Positions 27,372-35,156 are shown, counted from the first letter of the stretch. The stretch is DNA of 64,000 nucleotides from an uncultured Desulfobacterales bacterium (GCA_947259495.1 CAMYLV010000010.1:159513-223512); one strand, 5' to 3'. The notes: generated by a model not told the origin, from the sequence alone. Made by a program: numbers and translations.

Positions 27372-27388
27372 GGTGCAAATATTTTGCC
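27372..27388. promoter_or_regulatory. Operator-like site GGTGCAAATATTTTGCC
   Basis: This imperfect palindrome is related to those at 26218 and 27211, about 185 bp upstream of the sigma-54 -24 element. That distance suits an enhancer-binding site, but the assignment is only by similarity. Confidence 0.35.
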
Positions 27389-27571
27389 TAGTTGCCAGAT
27401 AATTGACCCCAAATTGTGCAGTTTGCCAAAACAGATCAAAAATATGAAAATCGAGATAAAGCGCGTGACTATACCGTATTTTTGATTAAATATCTGAAAA
27501 TATTTAATAATAGTATTTAGATCGGCCCCGTTAAAATTTGGCCCAAAAACCGATCTTTACTTATATTCAAA

Positions 27572-27587
27572 TGGCACAGTAGTTGCA
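27572..27587 (+). promoter_or_regulatory. Sigma-54 promoter for a small RNA
   Basis: TGGCAC-AGTAG-TTGCA matches the -24/-12 consensus with the invariant GG (27573-27574) and GC (27585-27586) at the required 10-bp interval. The predicted start is near 27598. No ORF with a ribosome site follows before the terminator, so it should drive a short non-coding transcript. Confidence 0.75.
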
Positions 27588-27597
27588 TAGATATATG

Positions 27598-27682
27598 GCA
27601 AATTGGAATGAAGTTTCCTCCTTTCCTTCATTCCCACCTCCGACGAACCCTGTTAGGCACCCCCCCCTAACAGGGTTTTTTC
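27598..27682 (+). ncRNA. Candidate sigma-54-dependent sRNA with C-rich anti-SD loops
   Basis: The predicted transcript is about 85 nt. Stem 1 is GGAATGAAG (27605-27613) paired perfectly with CTTCATTCC (27626-27634), with a 12-nt loop TTTCCTCCTTTC. A single-stranded linker holds another CACCTCCG. Stem 2 is an 11-bp intrinsic terminator, AACCCTGTTAG/CTAACAGGGTT, with loop GCACCCCCCC and a six-T tail. Three unpaired pyrimidine-rich segments complementary to Shine-Dalgarno GGAGG are a known design of trans-acting sRNAs (for example C-rich-loop sRNAs in Staphylococcus and CCUCCUCCC-motif RNAs in Rhodobacter). Expression and targets are inferred, not shown. Confidence 0.7.
27646..27681 (+). terminator. 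Strong intrinsic terminator of the sRNA candidate
   Basis: An 11-bp perfect stem (AACCCTGTTAG with CTAACAGGGTT) around GCACCCCCCC is followed directly by TTTTTT. It lies about 50-80 nt after the predicted start site, so the transcript would end here. Confidence 0.85.
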
Positions 27683-28011
27683 TTGGGTCGACAAGATTTT
27701 GGCAAGATATGTCAAGGCGTTGTCAGGAATTATAAGCGTATCAAGAGGTTTCGCATATGTCGGGCTAAATATAACACGTTAAACAGTGACCTAGACCGGT
27801 TTTACGGATTTTCACGGACGCAGCAGTCAACAGCTGCCATAATCAAAGTATTTGGCATGCCTATTGCTGTTGTGTTTAGTGATATTGAACAGATCTTTAG
27901 CGGTTATGAAGCGTTGTGGGTTGTATCACGGCTTCTGACGGTGGTGCGCAAATAATTTGTTGCCCCGTCAACACTGCCGCCCCAGGTAACCTTGCGAGGA
28001 GTAGATATTGA
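27683..28011. other. Gene-free spacer between the sRNA candidate and the HDOD gene
   Basis: About 330 nt with no supported gene; the track ORF at 27683-27955 has no ribosome site and no recognisable content. GAGGAG just before 28012 is the ribosome site of the HDOD gene. Confidence 0.4.
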
Positions 28012-28944
28012 ATGACAACTGAGGAAATAATCGAAAGAATCGAAAACAAAATCAAAAAACTACCGCTGGTCAATACGGAGGTGGTCCACATAATCACCCT
28101 GCTCAACAATCCGGCCAGCAATTTTGATCAGATCGTTGAAAAGTTATCGCCGAGCCTGGCGGCCCGATTTTTAAACATAGCGAACTCAGCCTATTACGGC
28201 GGTCGGGAGGTCCGATCGATCAACTATGCAGTCCAGTTGCTCGGTTACGGTAAAATGAAAGATATTTTGGTCACGTCCATATTAATGGATCATTTTACCC
28301 GGTGCCTCAAACAATTTAATTTTGATAAATTCCTCAAACAGGCCCAGGTCTGTGCAGCGGTTGCCAAAGTGCTGGGTGAAATTCTGAATTTCAACCAATT
28401 AGATGATCTCTTCACAGTGGCAACGCTTCAAAATATCGGTAAACTCGTCATTGCAGTCTATTTTAAAGCCGAACATGAGCAAATTGTAGCCTTAAAAAAA
28501 TCACAGGACCTACCGTCCTGTGAAGCTGAGAAAATGATTCTGGGGATGAGCCACGCCGAAATCGGCGCCGTTGTGTTACAACGTTTTAATGTGCCGCAGG
28601 AAATTTGCGACGCCGTACGATTTCATGACTGCCGCGATACCGTTGTGCCCTTAATTAACGATAATTATTTGCAACATATCGCCCGCCAGGCCACCACCAT
28701 TGTCGGCCAGTTTTCCCTGCCCAAAGATATCGCACCGATGGACCTCTACCATATGCTGCGGGCCACTGTTGAAGAGGGCAAAAGACATTACCGCGAACAA
28801 ATACAAACCCAATTACGATCGAGCGGGTATCCGCAAATTTTCCCATCTTTGCTGACACAGGCAGCCGATCTGGTCACCAATGACTTGCGGGCCCATTTGC
28901 GCGCACGCGCTACTACCATAGAAAAGGTTGGCCAAGAATCCTGA
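28012..28944 (+). CDS. HDOD domain signalling protein
   Basis: This 310-residue HDOD protein on the plus strand has the diagnostic LSPSLAARFLNIANSAYYGG near residue 45, then LQNIGKLVIAVYF in place of the usual HDxGK and MSHAEIGAVVLQRFNVP. It differs clearly from the two tandem HDOD proteins in the flagellar operon. GAGGAG precedes the ATG. It lies downstream of the sigma-54 sRNA but beyond its terminator, so its promoter is probably separate. The function is unknown beyond the signalling-adaptor inference. Confidence 0.85.
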   Translation: MTTEEIIERIENKIKKLPLVNTEVVHIITLLNNPASNFDQIVEKLSPSLAARFLNIANSAYYGGREVRSINYAVQLLGYGKMKDILVTSILMDHFTRCLKQFNFDKFLKQAQVCAAVAKVLGEILNFNQLDDLFTVATLQNIGKLVIAVYFKAEHEQIVALKKSQDLPSCEAEKMILGMSHAEIGAVVLQRFNVPQEICDAVRFHDCRDTVVPLINDNYLQHIARQATTIVGQFSLPKDIAPMDLYHMLRATVEEGKRHYREQIQTQLRSSGYPQIFPSLLTQAADLVTNDLRAHLRARATTIEKVGQES

Positions 28945-28992
28945 TTGGGTTGATTTGGGAATACGGCCGGAAGGAGCGGCCAGGAATAAAAA

Positions 28993-29199
28993 CTAATGTC
29001 GGATTTTCTTTGTCGATCGATCCTTCTTTTTTTTCTTAGCGCTAAATAGCAGACAATCTTTACCGTTCATAACCTGGCGGACTTCATTGATCGGATAGTG
29101 CCGGCTTTTAAACCCCATCCCGCGGCAGCCGTGTGGAAAACTCGGAATCCAGGTGACGTAATAGAAAAGGCATTTGTGACAAGCAACAGGCACCCTCAA
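28993..29199 (-). CDS. Small four-cysteine protein, probably zinc-binding
   Basis: This 68-residue protein begins RVPVACHKCLFYYVTW and has four cysteines (CHKC near 8-11, then HGCRG and GKDCLLF), followed by a Lys-rich tail. The pattern suits a small zinc-binding protein, and similar tiny proteins seem familiar from deltaproteobacteria. Its TTG start overlaps the stop of the upstream gene by 4 nt (a GTG at 29193 is an alternative), which supports translation. It ends the flg run. The function is unknown. Confidence 0.65.
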   Translation of the reverse strand: MRVPVACHKCLFYYVTWIPSFPHGCRGMGFKSRHYPINEVRQVMNGKDCLLFSAKKKKKDRSTKKIRH

Positions 29200-29666
29200 T
29201 CCCCGTCCCGCAAATCGACTCGAATTTCCATATCTTCTAGCAGTCTGTAAGCGTCCCGTCGCTCGGTATCCGAGCTTTCACCAACAACGGTGATGATTGC
29301 TTGAAGGACCTCATTGCTGACGCCGGCATTTTTGAGTGCGATGATGTCATCAGCAGTGGTAAACTCAATCGACCGGACATCTTTTCCGTAAATAATAGGG
29401 GCCGTGTCTTTGAGAAAAGAACCTTCCTGAATGACCATCCGGATGGTTTTTTCGCTGAGCCCCGCCTTTTTCATGTCAATAATTTCCTGAACACTAAAAG
29501 CTGCGGTTTCAACGACTTTTTCCCTGACCATCAGTTGAATGGTGGGATCACTGACACCGGCTTTTTTTAAGCGCACGATACTATCGCTATTCAGACCGCT
29601 GATCGACTGGGTGTAAATAAAAAAGAGTAAGACGAAACAACTAAATGTGATGAATGCTTTTTTCAT
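29196..29666 (-). CDS. Exported protein with three SHOCT-like helical repeats
   Basis: This 156-residue protein starts with a signal peptide (hydrophobic about 5-20). Three repeats of the form IVxLKKAGVSDxTIQxMV follow: IVRLKKAGVSDPTIQLMV near 31, IIDMKKAGLSEKTIRMVI near 62, and IIALKNAGVSNEVLQAII near 108. The repeats look like short helix-turn-helix oligomerisation units. It starts 3 nt after the flgL stop codon, so it is probably co-expressed with the filament-junction genes. The role is unknown; a periplasmic motility accessory is a guess from context. Confidence 0.65.
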   Translation of the reverse strand: MKKAFITFSCFVLLFFIYTQSISGLNSDSIVRLKKAGVSDPTIQLMVREKVVETAAFSVQEIIDMKKAGLSEKTIRMVIQEGSFLKDTAPIIYGKDVRSIEFTTADDIIALKNAGVSNEVLQAIITVVGESSDTERRDAYRLLEDMEIRVDLRDGD

Positions 29667-29669
29667 AGT

Positions 29670-30584
29670 TTATTTGAGAAATTGAATAAGTCCCGGTTGA
29701 ATGATTCGGGCTGCGGTGGCCAGTGTGGTTTGATAGGCCAGCTCTATGCTTTGGAGCTCCACAACTGCCTTGGTGATATCGGCATCTTCTTCCTGGGCCA
29801 ACAAATCCTGTATTTTGGGCGTGTAATTCTGCCAATGTTTATCGGTAACCTCTAACTGATAATAAATCGTCGGATTGGCCGCTCGAATATTGTTAATCTG
29901 GGTTCGGGCTTGACCAATCAAATTGCTCTGAGCGGAAATTGCGTCCGTATCATCATTTTCCAGCCCCACGATTAAATCTCTGATGGTATCGAAAATGTTA
30001 ACACCGCCGGCGGCGGCATTGTGAAACAGAGGTCTACCGTCGGCATCGATCGTGACCTCGGTGTTATTCGCAACGATAAATTGCACATCTCCGGCATCGC
30101 CGTTATAAGATACCGTGTACTGGTCAAATGTTGTTGCAAGTGTGTCATCACGGGAAAAAGGTGCCGTTTTGGTCTGATATCCGGAAAAAATATAATTGTT
30201 ATTTAATTTTGAATTAGCCAATTCTAAAATTTGATCATAAAGCATTTTGACTTCTTCAGCCGCCCATTGACGGCTCTCGCTTGTCGAATCAGCCGCCGTT
30301 TGACCAATTGATCGCATAACCTGCAATAAATCATCAACCAGTGCTAAATGGGTTTCGGTAACATCCAGTCGTGTCATTCCGCTCTGGATATTGGTTTGGT
30401 ACTGATCAATCGAGGCCAGGGTTTGCCGATAATCCAGCACCTTACCCATGCCAATGGGATCATCAGATGCTTTATTGATTCGCTTTTGAGATGCGATGAT
30501 GGTTTGCCGATCGTAGAGTGCTTCATTCTGCGCAGTCAGATAGCGCACCAGCGACTCGGTCATGGCATTATGGGTTACTCGCAT
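29670..30584 (-). CDS. flgL: Flagellar hook-filament junction protein FlgL (HAP3)
   Basis: This roughly 304-residue protein has flagellin-like terminal helices. The N-terminus is MRVTHNAMTESLVRYLTAQN with KASDDPIGMGKVLDYR, and the C-terminus has LQSIELAYQTTLATAARI. FlgL connects the hook (through FlgK) to the filament outside the cell. ATG 30584 is chosen because GGAGGGG is about 8 nt upstream; the track ATG at 30590 is too close. It follows flgK after a 228-nt structured spacer. Confidence 0.93.
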   Translation of the reverse strand: MRVTHNAMTESLVRYLTAQNEALYDRQTIIASQKRINKASDDPIGMGKVLDYRQTLASIDQYQTNIQSGMTRLDVTETHLALVDDLLQVMRSIGQTAADSTSESRQWAAEEVKMLYDQILELANSKLNNNYIFSGYQTKTAPFSRDDTLATTFDQYTVSYNGDAGDVQFIVANNTEVTIDADGRPLFHNAAAGGVNIFDTIRDLIVGLENDDTDAISAQSNLIGQARTQINNIRAANPTIYYQLEVTDKHWQNYTPKIQDLLAQEEDADITKAVVELQSIELAYQTTLATAARIIQPGLIQFLK

Positions 30585-30624
30585 GATCATCCCCTCCTTG
30601 TGGGATTAAGCTCGTCTGCCGCAG

Positions 30625-30818
30625 CCGGATGCCCTGACGGGTATCCGGACCGGGGGTGTTTTCAAACCGGGTGTTTTACACACGCTTACACCCGCACCGA
30701 TTAAGGCACTACCGTGCCTTTGGTTTTTCGCTGATGGCGGAAAAATCCGAGCCACCCGCTCTGCGGGTGGTCGGTGACGCGGAACATTATTATGAAAAGC
30801 GGTATAAGCCGGCGCTGC
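30625..30818. repeat. Series of hairpins between flgK and flgL
   Basis: Three hairpins lie in the 228-nt gap, and a fourth overlaps the flgK stop. CCGGATGCCC pairs with GGGTATCCGG (30625-30648, one G-T). AAGGCAC pairs with GTGCCTT (30703-30720). CCACCCGC pairs with GCGGGTGG (30752-30770). GGTATAAGC pairs with GCTTATACC at 30800-30825 and contains the flgK TAA. Such a structured gap inside an operon may reduce flgL transcription or protect the mRNA. Confidence 0.55.
30779..30808 (-). repeat. Partial copy of the dispersed repeat (copy C)
   Basis: On the minus strand this reads TTATACCGCTTTTCATAATAATG followed by TTCCG, the opening block of the repeats at 20857 and 32254. It is just downstream of the flgK stop. 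The GTTGTAG/hairpin half is missing. Confidence 0.55.
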
Positions 30819-32207
30819 TTATACCATCTGTAATATTGTTTGCATCATTTCATCGGCCGCACTGATCATTTTGGCAGCGGCCGTATAGGCATTTTGAAAT
30901 TTGATTAAGTTGATCATTTCCTCATCCAGTGAAACCCCGGAAATTGATTCCCGACGATTTTCCAGCTGCACCATCATATTTGCTTGGTGGTGATAATAGG
31001 CGTCGCATTTTAGGACCTCATTGCCGGTGTCTCTAATCAGTGCGCTGTAATAATCATTGTAGGTCGATGTATTGCCGCTCATGCTCAGCTGGTATTGTAA
31101 ATTGGCAATTTCAATTGCTTGGCGATTGTCACCGGGAACCGTCAGTGCCTCGGCTGCCGCAGCAATCAGATCCGGGTTGCCGGCAATATTGGTGTTTAAT
31201 TCCATATTGCCCGCGCCGCTGCCATTAAAAAATACTTCACCGGCTGATCCGTCCAGGGCAAAACCGCTTTGATGCAGCGTATTGATATCTGTGATCAAAG
31301 CCTGGGCCAGGGCATCCAGACGATTCATGTCATCTCTGATAATCACATCGCGGACCTCTAAATAGCCTTTGAGCTTACCACCGCTAATATCGCCGCTAAT
31401 AACGGTTGCGGCGCCGCTTCCATCGACCCAGACAACATCTTGCCGTCCAGATGGATTGATCTGGGTGGACAGTTGCCAGGACTGACCAGCACCCACCAGC
31501 GGCCGTCCATTGGCCAGCAGCACATGCGTTGCACCGTTTGCGTCTTCAAAGGTATTGACATCAATCAATTCTGAAAGCTTTTTGAGCACCTGCTCGCGTT
31601 GATCGTTATAGTCATTAGCGGTTGAGGCGCCGGATTCAGCAGAAATGATTTTCTGGTTCAGATCAACCAGCTGATCAGCTAAGCGGTTGATCTCTGCCAC
31701 CGTTCCCTGGACGGCAATGTCCAAATCTTGCCGGGATTGCGTTAGATCCGAGTCCAGTTGGTAAAAGCTGTTTGCTAAAGCCTGACTGGCCGTGACCAGA
31801 AGTTGTCGTTCAGTTGGACCTGAGGGATTGTTCGTCAGCGACTGCCAGGCATCCCAGAAATTGCTCATTGCCTGACTCAGCCCGTACCCGTCGCCTTCGT
31901 TGAAAATCGTCTCGACCATTTCAACCGCACCTCTCTGCGCATCCCAGCGGCCCAGGCTCTGATTTTCATTGTTAATCTGAGCACCTAAAAACCGATCGTA
32001 TAATCGTTCGATGCTGTCGGCGCTGACCCCATTGCCCATCAGACCAAAGGATGTATTCAACGGTGTATTGGTCGACATCTGCAAGCGCTGGCGGGAATAT
32101 CCGGGGGTATTGACATTGGCGATATTGTGACTGGTGACATTAATGGCCTTCTGCTGGGTCATGAGAGCCTGACCTGCAAGACTCAAAATCCCATTAATAT
32201 CTGACAT
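30819..32207 (-). CDS. flgK: Flagellar hook-associated protein FlgK (HAP1)
   Basis: This 462-residue secreted junction protein caps the hook before filament assembly. The N-terminus (GILSLAGQALMTQQKAINVTSHNIANVNTPGYSRQ) carries the flagellar rod/hook signature, and the C-terminus has SGVSLDEEMINLIKFQNAYTAAAKMISAADEM. It is shorter than enterobacterial FlgK (about 547), mainly in the variable central region, which is common. It is separated from the HDOD gene by a spacer holding repeat copy B. Confidence 0.94.
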   Translation of the reverse strand: MSDINGILSLAGQALMTQQKAINVTSHNIANVNTPGYSRQRLQMSTNTPLNTSFGLMGNGVSADSIERLYDRFLGAQINNENQSLGRWDAQRGAVEMVETIFNEGDGYGLSQAMSNFWDAWQSLTNNPSGPTERQLLVTASQALANSFYQLDSDLTQSRQDLDIAVQGTVAEINRLADQLVDLNQKIISAESGASTANDYNDQREQVLKKLSELIDVNTFEDANGATHVLLANGRPLVGAGQSWQLSTQINPSGRQDVVWVDGSGAATVISGDISGGKLKGYLEVRDVIIRDDMNRLDALAQALITDINTLHQSGFALDGSAGEVFFNGSGAGNMELNTNIAGNPDLIAAAAEALTVPGDNRQAIEIANLQYQLSMSGNTSTYNDYYSALIRDTGNEVLKCDAYYHHQANMMVQLENRRESISGVSLDEEMINLIKFQNAYTAAAKMISAADEMMQTILQMV

Positions 32208-32253
32208 CGTGTTTTCCTTTTTTCCCTTTGTTTCTAGTTTCTAAATATCGGCT

Positions 32254-32356
32254 GTTATACCGTTTTCCATAATAATGTTTCGGAATACGGAAGTGTGGCA
32301 CAAGGGGTTGTAGAAAAAACCGTTTGAATACCGCAACGTTATTTTTGACAACCCCC
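32254..32356 (+). repeat. Dispersed hairpin repeat, full copy B
   Basis: The sequence opens GTTATACCGTTTTCCATAATAATGTTTCGG, then GGTTGTAGAAAAAACCG, and ends AACGTTATTTTTGACAACCCC. It follows the order of blocks in copy A. GGTTGT and ACAACC form the outer stem. It lies between the second HDOD gene and flgK, reading against the operon. Confidence 0.6.
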
Positions 32357-32368
32357 ATAAAATCGATT

Positions 32369-33211
32369 CTAATTGGGACCCAGAAGCTCGGGGAACTCTG
32401 CGACCCATTGCATGGTCTGGCTGGCCACCTTCTCCAAATGACAGGATTTGAGCTCGAGACGCTCGCTTACCTCAACACTCGGTTCGTGTTGCAGACCATC
32501 CCGGCCAAGACCGATGCCGATCATGATACTAATAAAATTGGCCACATGCACGATATCTAACATGGTGCTGGTTTGATCGGCCGCCTCGGGTTCATGGTGC
32601 CATTGGACTGCGCTGATGATTTCCGAGGGCAGTATCCACCGCGATAATATTTGGGCGCCGACATCGGCATGGTTGGTACCCAACGCCATTGTTTCCGCCA
32701 TCTCAAAGCTCATGCCTTCGGATACAGCGGTTTCAATTTGTTTATAGTCATCTTTGACAAACTCTCCCATGACCAGCTTACCGACATCGTGTAAAAGGGC
32801 TGCGGTAAATATTTCCTCGGCTGCTTGAACTTTTAACTCTTTAACCAGACCCTCCGCCGCGACCGAAACGGCAATCGAATGGCGCCACAGCTCACCCGGT
32901 GGCAGATCATAGCCCTGAACCGGTTTGTCCATGATGGCGCTGACGCAGGTGGCGATGACCATTTGAATCAAGCGTTTAAGCCCCAGCAATATCACGGCCT
33001 GTCTGATCGAACCGATTTTAGACGGAATTCCAAAGTAAGCCGAATTGGCGAGCCGGAGTAAGTTGGCGGTCAGACCGGGGTCATGGTGTAAAATTTCTTC
33101 TATCTGAGATACGCGCATGGCAGGATTATCCAGCAACCCCAACAAGTTGACGGCTGTACCGGGCATGCCAGGAAACGACTGAACGGCCGCTGCGATTTTT
33201 TGGGCCTCCAT
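32369..33211 (-). CDS. HDOD domain protein, tandem copy 2
   Basis: At 280 residues it is close to the protein encoded just upstream: LANSAYFGIPSKIGS, QAVILLGLK, CVSAIMDK and LWRHS are shared almost exactly. It retains LLHDVGKLVMGEF and TNHADVGAQIL, the HD-like positions. The pair looks like a tandem duplication inside the flagellar operon, between cheD and flgK. A role in motility control is inferred from location only. Confidence 0.88.
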   Translation of the reverse strand: MEAQKIAAAVQSFPGMPGTAVNLLGLLDNPAMRVSQIEEILHHDPGLTANLLRLANSAYFGIPSKIGSIRQAVILLGLKRLIQMVIATCVSAIMDKPVQGYDLPPGELWRHSIAVSVAAEGLVKELKVQAAEEIFTAALLHDVGKLVMGEFVKDDYKQIETAVSEGMSFEMAETMALGTNHADVGAQILSRWILPSEIISAVQWHHEPEAADQTSTMLDIVHVANFISIMIGIGLGRDGLQHEPSVEVSERLELKSCHLEKVASQTMQWVAEFPELLGPN

Positions 33212-33324
33212 TGATTACATCCTTAATAATGTCTATTCAGTATTGACGCGTCCATCTATTCCATAGTCTTGTTTGAAAATGTATTTGCGATAGTGAACGA
33301 TTTGGATCTCAACCGAATAGTTGT

Positions 33325-34176
33325 TCAATTAAAAGCCAGGACATTCGATAGTTCATCCACCCAGTAAGCAACTTTTTCTGAAATATTCTCAAATTGATCG
33401 AGTCGAATTCTCAGACGATCAATAACGGTCGGCGATAATTCAACTGCATGTCCTGCAGCTTGACCGCTAGTATCTGATGCCTGGCATAACACATTGGCCA
33501 GATAGACCACATCCATCTGAGTGGTGCAGGCATCTGGAGAATCGGGATCATGGTGCCACCGCACAGCATTGATGATGTCAGCGGGCAAATTCCAGTGCGC
33601 CAGTATGTGTGCCCCGATTTCAGCATGATCGGTACCCAGTATCATATTTTCAGCCACCACAAAAGGAACGCCCTTTGCAGCAATACTCTGTATGGCCTCA
33701 AGTTCTTCATTTACAAAATACCCTAAAACCAGCTTGCCGACATCGTGCAGCAGGCCAGCGGTAAACACATCTTCGACGTCGACCCTTTTATGATCTTTTA
33801 CCAGCGCCTCAGCGGCAATAGATACGGCAACCGAATGCCGCCATAAATCTCCCGGTGATAGGTTGTAGCCGGGGACCGATTTGTCCATGATGGCACTCAC
33901 ACAGGATGCGACCACAAGCTGGGTGAGGTTCTTTAGACCCAGCAGAATGACCGCCTGTTTCAGAGAGCCGATTTTCGACGGAATGCCGAAATAAGCTGAA
34001 TTTGCCAATTTAAGAACATTGGCAGTCAGCCCCGGGTCGTAGCGCAAAATTTCCTCAATTTCAGCAACAGCTGTGTCGGGCTCTTTGAGCAGTAAAAGCA
34101 TTTTGGCGCCCGCTCCAGGCATAGTTGGAAATGATTGTACCCTGGCCAAAATATTGTTTATTTTTTCTTCACTCAT
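33325..34176 (-). CDS. HDOD domain protein, tandem copy 1
   Basis: The start is ATG 34176 (MSEEKINNILARVQ), which has GAGAGGG upstream and overlaps the cheD stop as ATGA; the track ORF adds 20 residues in cheD. The roughly 283-residue protein has the HDOD core LRYDPGLTANVLKLANSAYF and LLHDVGKLVLGYF, then GTDHAEIGAHILAHW. It is strikingly similar to the next gene. Translational coupling with cheD suggests a shared chemotaxis or motility function, which is not known for this arrangement. Confidence 0.88.
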   Translation of the reverse strand: MSEEKINNILARVQSFPTMPGAGAKMLLLLKEPDTAVAEIEEILRYDPGLTANVLKLANSAYFGIPSKIGSLKQAVILLGLKNLTQLVVASCVSAIMDKSVPGYNLSPGDLWRHSVAVSIAAEALVKDHKRVDVEDVFTAGLLHDVGKLVLGYFVNEELEAIQSIAAKGVPFVVAENMILGTDHAEIGAHILAHWNLPADIINAVRWHHDPDSPDACTTQMDVVYLANVLCQASDTSGQAAGHAVELSPTVIDRLRIRLDQFENISEKVAYWVDELSNVLAFN

Positions 34177-34652
34177 AAGACCCTCTCTGCACCGCTGCTG
34201 CGAACGATGGTCTGCCCGCTGGCAAGATCTAAGCAAACCGTGCGACTGGCCGTGCCGCCGATATCTTCGGCCGCCAAACGAATCCTTTCACTTGCAAGTC
34301 TTTCACGGAGTATCCGGTAATTTCGATTACCAATTTTAAATACCTCTCTGGGGCCCATGGGATTGCCGCACCCGGCCACTTTAACCACCCAATTGTCTTT
34401 GAGCGTCACAGTTTCTTGTGCAACCAGCTGCTCAAACAGGGCTGGAATCCCGGTATCGACAAATATAAACGGATTCATGTCGGCCTTTTTTAAATTTATT
34501 TGGGATAAAGGCAACATGGCACGCAGTAGACCGCCGACGCCGGAAACCGGATCATATACCGTCAGACACAGGCAACTACCCAAGGCATCTGTAACCAGCA
34601 GGTCCGGATTTTGTGCGATTTTCATGTCGCCTATGGGTACGACCCATTTCAT
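34173..34652 (-). CDS. cheD: CheD-like chemoreceptor glutamine deamidase, catalytic His replaced
   Basis: The 159-residue protein has the CheD fold signature. The nucleophile Cys is in TDALGSCLCLTVYDP, with the expected Thr six residues before it. At the position of the catalytic His (17 residues after the Cys; usually GGLxHxMLP) the sequence is GGLLRAMLP, so Arg replaces His. CheD deamidates chemoreceptors and binds CheC in many bacteria. Loss of the His suggests a non-catalytic binding role or altered chemistry. It lies between flgN and an HDOD gene, coupled to the latter by ATGA. Family membership is secure; activity is doubtful. Confidence 0.88.
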   Translation of the reverse strand: MKWVVPIGDMKIAQNPDLLVTDALGSCLCLTVYDPVSGVGGLLRAMLPLSQINLKKADMNPFIFVDTGIPALFEQLVAQETVTLKDNWVVKVAGCGNPMGPREVFKIGNRNYRILRERLASERIRLAAEDIGGTASRTVCLDLASGQTIVRSSGAERVL

Positions 34653-34655
34653 TGC

Positions 34656-35156
34656 CTAGATGTCACCGCTCAATAGTCTGCCGGTTTGATCGCCGTTGTC
34701 CACATTGCCGCTGCGGTAATATACCGGATTCGCCGCCATTAGGTTATTGAGTAAATTACACGAGCCCTGGATCAGCTGCATCGAATGCGACATCAGGGAT
34801 TTATTTTGTTGCGTGACGTCCTGCAGGGTTTGAATCAGCGCTAGCAAATCGGTACAGCGATCCAGCAGCCGCCGGGCATAGGATTCATCAACCTGCTGTG
34901 ACAGTTGAGTTAAGGTCAGCCCCCGGGATGAGCATCCCAGTTCGTCTGCCACCCGATCCATCACTTGCTGACGCTGTTCTTCCAGAATGCGCAGCTTTAA
35001 CAGCAGATTATCTTTGGTTTTACAGGCCATGTTCAGCTGCTTTAAATTCAAACCCACAACCGCATCCTTTTCATTTTGCACTACTCGCAAGAGCGATTGA
35101 TAGATTTCCGTCGCATGCGCCAATAATCCAATAAGTTTATTCAACAGGTGTTCCAT
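34656..35156 (-). CDS. flgN: FlgN-family flagellar export chaperone
   Basis: The 166-residue all-helical protein has the FlgN-like opening LLNKLIGLLAHATEIYQSLLRVVQNEKDAVV and a Gln-rich C-terminal helix, fitting the export chaperone for FlgK and FlgL. It stands upstream of cheD, the HDOD pair and flgK. FlgM, often adjacent, is not found on either side. The identification rests on weak sequence features plus strong context. Confidence 0.75.
   Translation of the reverse strand: MEHLLNKLIGLLAHATEIYQSLLRVVQNEKDAVVGLNLKQLNMACKTKDNLLLKLRILEEQRQQVMDRVADELGCSSRGLTLTQLSQQVDESYARRLLDRCTDLLALIQTLQDVTQQNKSLMSHSMQLIQGSCNLLNNLMAANPVYYRSGNVDNGDQTGRLLSGDI

Noticed and set aside
27683-27955. ORF of 90 codons after the sRNA terminator
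   Set aside because: No ribosome site, no recognisable motifs, and it starts within the terminator tail.
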